A stretch of DNA of 64,000 nt from positions 52,656 to 116,655 of the forward strand of contig NZ_JACJPX010000017.1 in NCBI RefSeq assembly GCF_014696315.1. Reading direction: 5' to 3'. This document shows, one piece after another, positions 55,522 through 63,864 of this stretch (position 1 is its first letter; the number at the start of each line of letters is the position of its first letter). Under the pieces are notes generated by a model, which was given only the letters and a program-made list of their open reading frames with translations, was not told the DNA's origin and ran no database searches. The position numbers and the translations under genes are program-made. The stretch comes from Calothrix membranacea FACHB-236 (GTDB lineage Bacteria > Cyanobacteriota > Cyanobacteriia > Cyanobacteriales > Nostocaceae).

Positions 55522-56460
55522 ATGAGCCGTCCAATTATTCTTGGTATTGTCGGTGACAGTGCTGCTGGCAAAACAACGCTAACTAGAGGGATTGCTCAGG
55601 TACTCGGGCCCGAAAATGTCACGATTATCTGCACAGATGATTATCACCGCTACGATCGCAAACAACGTGCAGAAATTGGGATCACCGCCCTCCACCCAGA
55701 TTGCAACTATCTAGATATTATGCAGCAGCATTTAACGCTGCTTCGCACGGGACAGTCAATTCTCAAACCAGTTTACAGTCATAAAACTGGTACTTTTGAA
55801 CCGCCACAGTATATTAAACCTAATAAATTCGTCATTATTGAAGGATTACTTGGTTATTCTACTCGTGCTGCCCGTGATGCTTATGATGTTAAAGTTTATC
55901 TTGCTCCCCCAGAATCATTACGCGCCCAGTGGAAAGTTAAACGGGATACTCAAAAACGCGGCTATACTCCAGAACAAGTATTAGCAGAATTAGAAAAGCG
56001 CGAACCAGACTCAGAACAATTTATCCGTCCGCAACGACAATGGTCTGATATAGTTGTGAGTTTCTATCCGCCTGAAGATGCCACAGAAGAAACTAATGGA
56101 CATCTTAATGTGCGGTTAGTATTACGTCCTACAATTCCGCATCCAGATTTTACTTCACTTCTGCACTTAACCGAGAATAGTTCCGACTCAGCAATTCGCT
56201 TGGGATTAGACAGGGATATGAGTAAACCTGTAGATGTGCTGGAAGTTGATGGTCACGCAACTTTAGAACAAGTTAATAAATTAGAGCAGATTATCTGCTC
56301 GGATTTGCCACATTTAAAAAATATTTGCAATCGCGAAAGTAACCCAGAACTTGGCAAAATTGCTGGTACAACTGGCGAGGTACTACAAAGTTATCCTCTG
56401 GCGTTGACTCAGTTGATTATTACTTACCATATGCTGAAGGCAACGCAAATTCATATTTAA
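55522..56460 (+). CDS. Phosphoribulokinase/uridine kinase family protein
   Basis: P-loop kinase of 312 residues. Walker A GDSAAGKTT lies at residues 11-19; ICTDDYHRYDR, GITALHPDCNYLDI, PVYSHKTGTF and VIIEGLLG follow the phosphoribulokinase pattern. The classical cyanobacterial Prk has GDSGCGKS with a redox Cys; here that Cys is absent (GDSAAGKT), so this is a paralogue without the known thioredoxin control. The C-terminal ~100 residues are distinct. Substrate may be ribulose 5-phosphate or another sugar or nucleoside. Three possible starts lie close together (TTG 55507, ATG 55519, ATG 55522); a G-run at 55510-55517 serves as ribosome site, and 55522 has the better spacing. Confidence 0.83.
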   Translation: MSRPIILGIVGDSAAGKTTLTRGIAQVLGPENVTIICTDDYHRYDRKQRAEIGITALHPDCNYLDIMQQHLTLLRTGQSILKPVYSHKTGTFEPPQYIKPNKFVIIEGLLGYSTRAARDAYDVKVYLAPPESLRAQWKVKRDTQKRGYTPEQVLAELEKREPDSEQFIRPQRQWSDIVVSFYPPEDATEETNGHLNVRLVLRPTIPHPDFTSLLHLTENSSDSAIRLGLDRDMSKPVDVLEVDGHATLEQVNKLEQIICSDLPHLKNICNRESNPELGKIAGTTGEVLQSYPLALTQLIITYHMLKATQIHI

Positions 56461-56804
56461 CTGGGGGAAAGGTGAAAGGGGAAAGGGGAAAGGGGAAATT
56501 TAAAACTTTTCTTTTCCCTAAATGCTAATCCCAACCTCGATTTAATTACGAACTAAGAATTATTAATTAATTTGCGATCGCATTGTTGGGTAGGGTGTGT
56601 TATGCCGTAGGCTAATGCACCTAAAAGCGTTGCAACAGATGCCGTACTCTCGCCGCTAACGCATCCTACGTGAACTTATTTAATTATTAAGAAATACAAA
56701 TTTTCTATAGCGTATGTTGTCGCTGTCTTTGCAACGCAAGATTTATGGGAAGGCGATGCGTTACGCTTATGCAATTAATTAATGTATAATTCCTCATTCA
56801 AATA
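56461..56804. other. Spacer upstream of pnkp
   Basis: About 344 bp with AAAGGGG tandem units (56470-56498), a HIP1 site and a dispersed repeat with GGGTAGGGTGTGTTATGCCG and CGCTAACGCATCCTACG. A TATAAT hexamer at 56785-56790 lies 14 bases before the pnkp ATG; if used, the leader would be very short. Confidence 0.5.
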
Positions 56805-59426
56805 ATGAAAATAACTATACCTGAACTTTCTCTAGTTATTCTGATTGGTGCTTCTGGTTCTGGTAAATCAACTTTTGCTCATCAGCATTTTCAATCTTTT
56901 GAGGTGGTATCTTCAGACTTTTGTCGCGGGTTGGTTTGCAATGATGAAAATAGCCAAGCTGCGACTCAAGATGCTTTTGAGTTATTGCACTTTATTACAG
57001 CCAAGCGTTTAGCCGCAGGTAAATTAACTGTAATTGATGCAACAAACTTACAGCCAGAAGACCGTAAACCTTTACTGCAAATGGCACGAGAATATCATTG
57101 CTTTGCGATCGCAATTGTTCTCGACTTACCAGAAGAATTATGCCATGCGCGCAACCAACAAAGAAGCAATCGCAATTTTGGCCCCCATGTTGTGCGTCGT
57201 CACACTCAAATGTTACGGCGTTCTCTACGGGGTTTAGAAAAAGAAGGTTTTCGCTATGTTTATACTCTCACTTCTCTAGAGGAAATAGAATCAGTTGAAA
57301 TTGAACGTCAACCTCTATGGAACAACCGCAAATACGAACATGGCCCCTTTGATATCATCGGCGACATTCATGGCTGTGGCGATGAACTGGAAGCTTTGTT
57401 GCAAAAATTAGGTTATATCAAAGATGAAATAGATAATGAAGAACTGACTCCCTCATCTCCCTCATCTCCCTCATCTCCCCCCACTCCCCTATGGCAATTT
57501 CCCACCTACTACCACCCCCAAGGAAGGAAAGCAGTATTCTTGGGTGATTTGGTAGACAGAGGCCCCCGGATTTTGGATACAGTGAAGCTAGTGCGGAATA
57601 TGGTGACAGCAGGTACAGGCATTTGCGTTCCAGGTAATCATGAACACAAGCTGTTGCGGAAACTACGCGGGAAGAATGTCCGGGTGAATCATGGCTTAGA
57701 ACAGACTTTGCAGGAGATTGAGGCGTTACCTGATGCAATACGCGAACCTTTTATTCAAGAACTGCGAGAATTTTTAGATTCTTTAGTCAGTCATTACGTC
57801 CTTGATGGTGGGCGATTGGTAGTAGCCCATGCGGGGATGAAGCAACAAATGCAAGGACGCGGTTCTGGTGCGGTGCGGGAGTTTGCGCTTTATGGAGAAA
57901 CTACAGGGGAGATTGATGAGTTTGGGTTACCTGTGCGCTTTAATTGGGCGGGTGAGTATCGCGGTGAAGCGCTGGTAGTTTACGGACATACCCCAGTACC
58001 AGAAGCGGAATGGCTGAATAATACTATTGATATTGATACAGGTTGCGTATTTGGCGGTAAATTAACGGCTTTGCGCTATCCCGAGAAGGAATTGGTGAGT
58101 GTAGCTGCGGCGCGGACTTACTGCGAACCTGTCAAACCGTTGATACAAAATTCTTGGACGCGCACATCTCAACAAGAATTAGATGATGTGTTGCATATCG
58201 AAGATGTCTTAGGTAAGCGGATCATTAATACTCGCTTGCAATCTAACATTACCATTCGCGAAGAAAATGCGATCGCAGCTTTAGAAGTGATGAGTCGGTT
58301 TGCGGCTAATCCCAAATGGCTGATTTACTTACCTCCCACAATGTCCCCTGTGGCGACATCGTCATTACCAGGATATTTAGAACATCCCACCCAAGCTTTA
58401 GATTATTACCGCAGCCAAGATATTACTGAGGTGGTATGCGAAGAAAAACACATGGGTTCGCGGGCAGTGGTGATTGTTTGTCGCGATGAGGCGGCGGCTG
58501 AAAAACGTTTCGGAGTAGTAAATGAAGGTATTGGAATTTGCTACACCCGCACCGGGAGAAGATTTTTTGACGATGCAGCATTAGAAATAGAACTTTTGGC
58601 ACGAGTCAACGCCGCCCTATCGCAAAGTGGTTTCTGGGAAACATTTAATACCGACTGGGTATGTTTAGATTGTGAATTAATGCCTTGGTCAGCTAAAGCC
58701 CAGGGATTATTGCGATCGCAGTATGCACCTGTGGGCGTAGCATCACGTCTTGCTGTTAATGATGCCGTATCTTTATTACAACAAGCAAGCGATCGCGGTG
58801 TGGAAGTTACTAGCCAACTCAACCACTATCAACAACGCGCAGTCATGGCGCAGCAATATGTGACAGCTTATCGCCAATACTGCTGGTCAGTTAACGATAT
58901 TACCGACTTCAAACTTGCTCCTTTCCACATCTTAGCAACCGAAGGCGCTGTACACACTGATAAAAATCATCGCTGGCATATCGAATCAATTGCTAAAATT
59001 TGCCAAGCTGACCCTGCTTTACTGCTAGCGACTGCATACAAAATCATCGATTTAACAGATCCTAGTAGCCAAGCCGAAGGTGTTCATTGGTGGGAAGAAC
59101 TTACCAAAGCTGGCGGTGAAGGTATGGTAATCAAGCCTACGCAATTTATTGTCCAAGGCGATCGCGGCATTGTGCAACCCGCAGTCAAATGTCGCGGACA
59201 GGAATACCTACGAATTATCTACGGCCCCGAATACTCTAGCCCAGAAAACATACAACGCTTGCGCCAAAGGGGATTATCTCTGAAACGTTCCCTAGCCATG
59301 CGCGAATTTGCCCTTGGTGTAGAAGCATTAGAACGATTCGTCAACAATGCACCCCTACGCCGTGTCCATGAATGCGTTTTCGGTATTTTAGCATTAGAAA
59401 GCGAACCTATAGATCCGCGACTTTAA
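56805..59426 (+). CDS. pnkp: Polynucleotide kinase-phosphatase-ligase (bacterial Pnkp type)
   Basis: RNA-repair enzyme of 873 residues. Kinase domain: P-loop GASGSGKST at residues 15-23, DATNLQ and RNQQRSNR. Phosphatase domain of the metallophosphoesterase type: FDIIGDIHGC, FLGDLVDRGP, CVPGNHEHKLL, VVAHAGM and VYGHTPV. Ligase/adenylyltransferase domain: Lys548 in CEEKHMGSRAV, then LDCELMPWSAK and GGEGMVIKP. Bacterial Pnkp repairs RNA cut by ribotoxins together with the methyltransferase Hen1, but no Hen1 gene lies beside it here. A repeat-encoded Pro/Ser insert (SSPSSPSSPP, residues about 217-228) interrupts the phosphatase domain between two metal motifs. Confidence 0.94.
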   Translation: MKITIPELSLVILIGASGSGKSTFAHQHFQSFEVVSSDFCRGLVCNDENSQAATQDAFELLHFITAKRLAAGKLTVIDATNLQPEDRKPLLQMAREYHCFAIAIVLDLPEELCHARNQQRSNRNFGPHVVRRHTQMLRRSLRGLEKEGFRYVYTLTSLEEIESVEIERQPLWNNRKYEHGPFDIIGDIHGCGDELEALLQKLGYIKDEIDNEELTPSSPSSPSSPPTPLWQFPTYYHPQGRKAVFLGDLVDRGPRILDTVKLVRNMVTAGTGICVPGNHEHKLLRKLRGKNVRVNHGLEQTLQEIEALPDAIREPFIQELREFLDSLVSHYVLDGGRLVVAHAGMKQQMQGRGSGAVREFALYGETTGEIDEFGLPVRFNWAGEYRGEALVVYGHTPVPEAEWLNNTIDIDTGCVFGGKLTALRYPEKELVSVAAARTYCEPVKPLIQNSWTRTSQQELDDVLHIEDVLGKRIINTRLQSNITIREENAIAALEVMSRFAANPKWLIYLPPTMSPVATSSLPGYLEHPTQALDYYRSQDITEVVCEEKHMGSRAVVIVCRDEAAAEKRFGVVNEGIGICYTRTGRRFFDDAALEIELLARVNAALSQSGFWETFNTDWVCLDCELMPWSAKAQGLLRSQYAPVGVASRLAVNDAVSLLQQASDRGVEVTSQLNHYQQRAVMAQQYVTAYRQYCWSVNDITDFKLAPFHILATEGAVHTDKNHRWHIESIAKICQADPALLLATAYKIIDLTDPSSQAEGVHWWEELTKAGGEGMVIKPTQFIVQGDRGIVQPAVKCRGQEYLRIIYGPEYSSPENIQRLRQRGLSLKRSLAMREFALGVEALERFVNNAPLRRVHECVFGILALESEPIDPRL
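57448..57490 (+). repeat. CCTCATCTC repeat inside pnkp
   Basis: A 9-bp unit (CCCTCATCT) repeats about 3.5 times in frame within the phosphatase domain and adds Ser-Ser-Pro triplets. The same unit is intergenic at 63938-63962. Confidence 0.75.
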
Positions 59427-59591
59427 TGCATCGCCCTGCATTGTTAATGCATCGGCTTACATTGTTAATGCATCGCCCTACATTGTTAATGCATCGCCCT
59501 ACATTGTTAATGCATCGCCTCACATTGTTAATGTATTGGCTTACATTGTTAATGTATCGCTTTACATTGTTAATGTATTGAATCACAATGC
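59424..59591. repeat. 21-bp tandem repeat starting at the pnkp stop codon
   Basis: Eight copies of a 21-bp unit, consensus TAATGCATCGCCCTACATTG plus T, at 59424, 59445, 59466, 59487, 59508, 59529, 59550 and 59571, and a degenerate ninth at 59592. The first three bases are the TAA stop of pnkp. The last three copies carry TGTAT in place of TGCAT. Frames through it are long only because 21 is divisible by three. Confidence 0.9.
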
Positions 59592-59770
59592 CATTGTATT
59601 GGGTGACATCGCAATCAATGGCATCTACAAGAAATCCTCAAATTCCCTAAATAAAAAATTGTAGAGTGCTTTGCGCTATGGGACAACGCACCATCAAACC
59701 AAACAAAATATTACACACTAGGAACACAGCAACGCCGTGTCCTTATAAATGCCTTTTTATTATTTACAAT

Positions 59771-60202
59771 TTAAAATTCTAATGCAAACGACAACACCCG
59801 CGTTTTGCCCCAATAAGCTTGACCAAGAAAAACCCTAGGTGAAACCTCTCGGATTTCATCTCTAATTTTTTGAGCGATAAAAGAGGTTTGTGAGTAGTCT
59901 AAAATTATCGCTTCACCTCTACCAAACCAACTTTCTCCCCGATAAACTTTGGCTTTTACTAACTTCAAACCTAAAATAGTAATTCGGTTGAGCAAGAAAC
60001 TTTGATCGCGGTAAAATATCTTTCCTTGCCAAGCAAGTAACCTCACTAACGAAGCCAAAAAGTTACGACTAGGAAGTCCGGTGACAAAGACAACTGTACC
60101 CTGACCTTGACCATTGGGGATTTCTCCCACCGGACTATTTTGATAAAGTTCATCTAATTCAGCAGGTGACATTTTCATCATGTCTGCTGTGGTAATCGCC
60201 AT
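59771..60202 (-). CDS. Conserved small protein of unknown function
   Basis: Protein of 143 residues. It has the pattern GEIPNGQGQGTVVFVTG, AWQGKIFYRDQ, KVYRGESWFGRGEAIILDYS, RDEIREVSPRVFLGQAYWGK and ends SFALEF. Alternating strands and the final YWGKTR...FALEF suggest a small lipocalin-like beta barrel, which would suit binding of a hydrophobic ligand; this is inference. It lies 222 bp downstream of a P450-like gene on the same strand and near a fatty-acid-dioxygenase-like gene. The start ATG opens the frame, with two more Met residues at 8-11. Confidence 0.6.
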   Translation of the reverse strand: MAITTADMMKMSPAELDELYQNSPVGEIPNGQGQGTVVFVTGLPSRNFLASLVRLLAWQGKIFYRDQSFLLNRITILGLKLVKAKVYRGESWFGRGEAIILDYSQTSFIAQKIRDEIREVSPRVFLGQAYWGKTRVLSFALEF

Positions 60203-60246
60203 TTTTGTTACCTATTATGTACTACGAATTAAAATTTCATCTATTC

Positions 60247-60350
60247 TTATACCAATTTTAAAAAAGAATGCGGCAGATTGTAGGGGCTTGGCACTGCCAT
60301 GCCCTCTAGAATATATTGATGTGTCGCAAACATGATTTGATTTGGTATTA
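60247..60350. mobile_element. MITE-like element (TAATACC ends), copy 2
   Basis: About 104 bp with TTATACCAATTTTAAAA at the left and GATTTGGTATTA at the right, sharing the GAATGCG, TAGGGGC...GCCATGCCC core and GTGTCGCAAACAT right arm with the element at 16618-16751. Confidence 0.65.
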
Positions 60351-60424
60351 GCATTAGAGGCTTGCTTGGTGCGTTACGCTGCGCTAACGCACCCTACGAA
60401 TATACCCAATTTAAGAAATACGAA

Positions 60425-61321
60425 TTACGAATTAAACTTTAATTCTTGTTGTAAATCAGTCATAAATTGCAAGAAAAAATCTTTAAACACACATTCTCTT
60501 TCCGAACTACCAGTACCAAAAGTAAAAGCTAGATCACGAGTTTTCGCGGCTGCTTTACCAATCATAAATAACAATACAGTCTTTCCAGGAGTTGTTGGCG
60601 ATGACAACATCCCATTAAATGTTGATGATTTCACCGCAATTCTTGGTACTTGAGGTGTGGGTGCATAGGTAGTAAATATTTGTTCGATTGGCTGGTCGAT
60701 GTTATCTTTTAACTTCTTCAATGACCCAGCTGTTGCTTGTACAACTTCACCAATATTATGCCCGACATCGAGAATATGAACGCCTTGGGGTAAGCTATGT
60801 TCGCAGTAATCCATAATTTTTTCCTGCGATTTCTGTCCCTTAATATATTTCCAAGGCAATATAGCTTCAGTAAATTTCTGAACTGTATATTTTGCTGTAT
60901 GGCTAATTTCCGCAGGAATATCTTGACCAAAAAATCTGCGGTTGACGATTTGCACCATTGCATCTGCTAATACTTCATCGCTAGCATCAGTTCTTAATAA
61001 GTCAGCAATTTTTTTGACATCTTCTTGCTGATAACTAATAGCAACTTTCTCTTCTAAATATGCTCGTCTGGGATGATAAGTAGGATTAGTGCTTGATTCA
61101 AAAGGACAAAACCACAAGTCACGCTGTTGATCGTGAAACTTGGTTGAGGAGAAATACAACTTCACCCACCAAGGTAAAGAAGCTGTATCGTATGTATGCA
61201 AGCGATCTACATCCCCTGATGTTTCAATTAGTCTAATTTGCGCTGGGTCAGAGACAATGATTATGTCCAGTAACAATGGGATATTAATCCGCAAAGGTTT
61301 GACTGAAGACTGATTTAGCAT
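60425..61321 (-). CDS. Short cytochrome P450-like protein
   Basis: Protein of 298 residues, clearly shorter than a normal P450 (400-450). The N-terminus resembles a P450 substrate-recognition start (VSDPAQIRLIETSGDVDRLHT). The C-terminal part, APTPQVPRIAV followed by VLLFMIGKAAAKTRD and FTFGTGSSERECVFKDFF, resembles the P450 meander and haem loop (FGxGxHxC), but has two extra residues between FGTG and the Cys, and the meander is shortened. It could be a haem-thiolate relative specialised for hydroperoxides or a degenerate copy. The frame is intact. It is divergent from the haem peroxidase gene at 62092. Confidence 0.5.
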   Translation of the reverse strand: MLNQSSVKPLRINIPLLLDIIIVSDPAQIRLIETSGDVDRLHTYDTASLPWWVKLYFSSTKFHDQQRDLWFCPFESSTNPTYHPRRAYLEEKVAISYQQEDVKKIADLLRTDASDEVLADAMVQIVNRRFFGQDIPAEISHTAKYTVQKFTEAILPWKYIKGQKSQEKIMDYCEHSLPQGVHILDVGHNIGEVVQATAGSLKKLKDNIDQPIEQIFTTYAPTPQVPRIAVKSSTFNGMLSSPTTPGKTVLLFMIGKAAAKTRDLAFTFGTGSSERECVFKDFFLQFMTDLQQELKFNS

Positions 61322-62091
61322 CTGTATAGCCCAAGTAGCTTGGTAAATGAGTTAATGCCGCCATAAATTAGTAATGGCAGGTGCAAACTAATACCGCAAA
61401 CTTTATCTATTATCTATTGTCAATTCTCATGAATAATATCACAGTACCCTCAAGGGTACTATTCTTTGTTAACGCAGTGACTTACATTTGATAGGTATTA
61501 TAAATTGTCTGACATAGAGCGATAAGCAACTTATTATTTTTTTACAACTGCGGCAATCATTTAATTTTTTTATATGCTGATTTCGACTATTTTGTAATTT
61601 TGTGAATCACATAAAATCTCTCAAACTCTTGCTATTAATAAGTTTAGACAAACATTAATACGAATGAACTAGAAAATCGAGTGGGCGATCGCGCATAAAT
61701 TTTGTAAGTTAGATTGATAGATAGAAAATGTCTCATTGATTATTGAATAAATAAGTACGGCATCTCAGCCCGTACAAGATAAGATGCGTTAATAACGCAT
61801 CCTACGACTAAATTATCAGCGATTTTCGGTGTGTTAGCCTATAGCATAAAACACCACAATTTTGTTATTTACAGCACTTTTGAAGTAAGTGAGGTACATC
61901 ATGAGTAATGAGTAATAAATAATGAGTAGGAAATTTACTTATTACTCACTACTTATTACTCATTACTTTTTTCAATTATCGATATCTAAAAAAATACTTA
62001 CACCTTCAGCAATTTCCGAAAATTAGGTGTAAGTAATATAAGCGGAAAAACCTGAGTCATTGTCTCAAAAAATAGTAGAGGAATTGGTCAA
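61322..62091. other. Divergent promoter region with hairpins
   Basis: 770 bp between divergent genes with no coding frame. It contains an 8-bp hairpin AGTACCCT/AGGGTACT at 61443-61460, a GATGCGTTA/TAACGCATC palindrome at 61783-61801 and a long ATGAGTAATGAG inverted repeat at 61903-61967. It should hold the promoters of the peroxidase and the P450-like gene. Confidence 0.6.
61903..61967. repeat. Long imperfect inverted repeat of GAGTAAT units
   Basis: Left arm ATGAGTAATGAGTAATAAAT and right arm, complemented, AGTAATGAGTAATAAGTAGT; the arms flank GAAATTTAC. A run of Ts follows on the plus strand, so it could act as a terminator or attenuator upstream of the peroxidase gene. Confidence 0.6.
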
Positions 62092-63858
62092 ATGTTTGGA
62101 ATTCCTTGGCATCGCTTACCTACACCATTAGCATTGTTAAAACTAGTTGGGTTTCGCAACAAATTAAGAAAAGAAAATCTCCACGATACTTCTCAATTAC
62201 CTAATACAGATCAGCTTCCTCATCCTGACCCTAGCCCTGATGGTCGTCATTTGATAGCGCGTACACCAGATGGTAGTTTTAATGATCTAAAAAAACCTGC
62301 AATGGGGATGGTAAATACTCGCTTAGGGCGAAATGTTCCCCTGACAAAGGCTAATGTAGATCAGAAAAATATTCTCAATCCCAATCCGCGCATTGTTAGC
62401 CAGAGATTGATGACGCGAGATAAATTTATCCCAGCGGAATCTTTGAATATCTTGGCAGCTGCTTGGATTCAGTTTCAAAACCATGACTGGTTTTCTCATG
62501 GAGACAATCAGCCAGATAGAAAAATAGTTATTCCCCTTGCAGAGGATGATACCTGGCCGCAAGAACATCGACCAATGGCGATTAAAGAAACCTTAGTAGA
62601 TGAAAGCCGCCCAGAAGGGAATAAAGCAGAACCCCCAACTTTTATTAACAAGGTGACTCATTGGTGGGATGGTTCGCAAATCTACGGGAATAATGCCGAA
62701 CAGGTACATCAATTGCGTTCTCATGTTGATGGCAAACTGACTATTGGTGATGATGGTTTATTACCTGTTGATCCAGCAATTGGCATTGATCGCACTGGCT
62801 TTAATGATAACTGGTGGATCGGGTTGAGTTTAATGCATACCCTGTTTGTCAAAGAGCATAACGCCATTTGCGATCGCCTCAAACAACAATACCCAGATTG
62901 GCGAGATGATGACCTCTACGACCATGCGCGATTGATTAACGCGGCATTAATGGCGAAAATTCATACAGTCGAATGGACTCCCGGTATCCTCGCCCATCCC
63001 GCCTTGCAAATTGCTATGAGTGCTAACTGGTGGGGGTTACTTGGTCAACACGTTAAAAATCTCTGGGGACGTGTTGGCGAAGGAGAGACACTGAGTGGAA
63101 TTATTGGTTCGCCAACGGATCACCATACAGCACCCTACTACATTACCGAAGAATTTGTGAGCGTATATCGCTTACATCCCCTAATTCCCGACGAATTTGA
63201 ATTTTATTCCCATAAAAATGGTGAATTGCGACGCACAGGCGACTTTTTTGAAGTAGCAGGTAAACGCGCCAGGGGAGTAGTAGAAGAAATTGGCATTCCA
63301 GATTTATTTTATTCCTTAGGAATCGCCCATCCTGGGGCAATTACCTTACACAATTACCCCAAAGCCTTACAAAAACTCATTCGCGACAACGGCGAAACCT
63401 TAGATTTAGCAGCTATTGATATTTTGCGCGATCGCGAACGTGGTGTACCTCGCTATAATGAATTTCGCGAAATCATCGGTCGTGGACGAGTCAAATCCTT
63501 TGAAGAGATTACCAGCAAGCCTGTCTGGGCGAAAGAACTACGGGAAGTCTACAACAACGATATCAACAGCGTCGATTTAGTTGTGGGAATGTTTGCCGAA
63601 GACTTACCAGCCGGCTTTGGCTTTAGCGACACAGCCTTTAGAGTATTTATTTTAATGGCTTCCCGCCGCTTAAAGAGCGATCGCTTCTTCACCAAAGACT
63701 ACCGCGCCGAAATCTACACCCAATTCGGTCTAGACTGGATCGACAGCAATGGACTATTATCCGTCCTCCGTCGCCACTATCCCACCCTAGCACCCGCCTT
63801 TTTTGGCATTAACAACGGCTTCGCCCCTTGGCGAAAGGTTGGAATAGCGGGACATTAG
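62092..63858 (+). CDS. Alpha-dioxygenase/cyclooxygenase-type haem peroxidase
   Basis: Animal-type haem peroxidase of 588 residues, close in style to plant alpha-dioxygenases and to cyanobacterial fatty-acid dioxygenases related to cyclooxygenase. The distal region AAAWIQFQNHDWFSHG has candidate distal His131. The proximal region EEFVSVYRLHPLIPDEF has His362 three residues after Tyr359, matching the catalytic Tyr-x-x-His of cyclooxygenases, whose Tyr forms the radical. THWWDGSQIYG and SLMHTLFVKEHNAICD are further family marks. A likely reaction is oxygenation of a polyunsaturated fatty acid to a hydroperoxide; positional specificity cannot be read. GAGGA lies 10 bases before the ATG. No signal peptide is seen. 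Confidence 0.9.
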   Translation: MFGIPWHRLPTPLALLKLVGFRNKLRKENLHDTSQLPNTDQLPHPDPSPDGRHLIARTPDGSFNDLKKPAMGMVNTRLGRNVPLTKANVDQKNILNPNPRIVSQRLMTRDKFIPAESLNILAAAWIQFQNHDWFSHGDNQPDRKIVIPLAEDDTWPQEHRPMAIKETLVDESRPEGNKAEPPTFINKVTHWWDGSQIYGNNAEQVHQLRSHVDGKLTIGDDGLLPVDPAIGIDRTGFNDNWWIGLSLMHTLFVKEHNAICDRLKQQYPDWRDDDLYDHARLINAALMAKIHTVEWTPGILAHPALQIAMSANWWGLLGQHVKNLWGRVGEGETLSGIIGSPTDHHTAPYYITEEFVSVYRLHPLIPDEFEFYSHKNGELRRTGDFFEVAGKRARGVVEEIGIPDLFYSLGIAHPGAITLHNYPKALQKLIRDNGETLDLAAIDILRDRERGVPRYNEFREIIGRGRVKSFEEITSKPVWAKELREVYNNDINSVDLVVGMFAEDLPAGFGFSDTAFRVFILMASRRLKSDRFFTKDYRAEIYTQFGLDWIDSNGLLSVLRRHYPTLAPAFFGINNGFAPWRKVGIAGH

Positions 63859-63864
63859 GGAATG

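Noticed and set aside
59372..59581. Plus-strand frame coding for a repeated MHRPTLL peptide
   Set aside because: It overlaps pnkp in another frame and is open only because the 21-bp tandem repeat is a multiple of three. No ribosome site or independent support.
59424..59591. CRISPR array
   Set aside because: The 21-bp units are contiguous with no unique spacers, and no cas gene is present.
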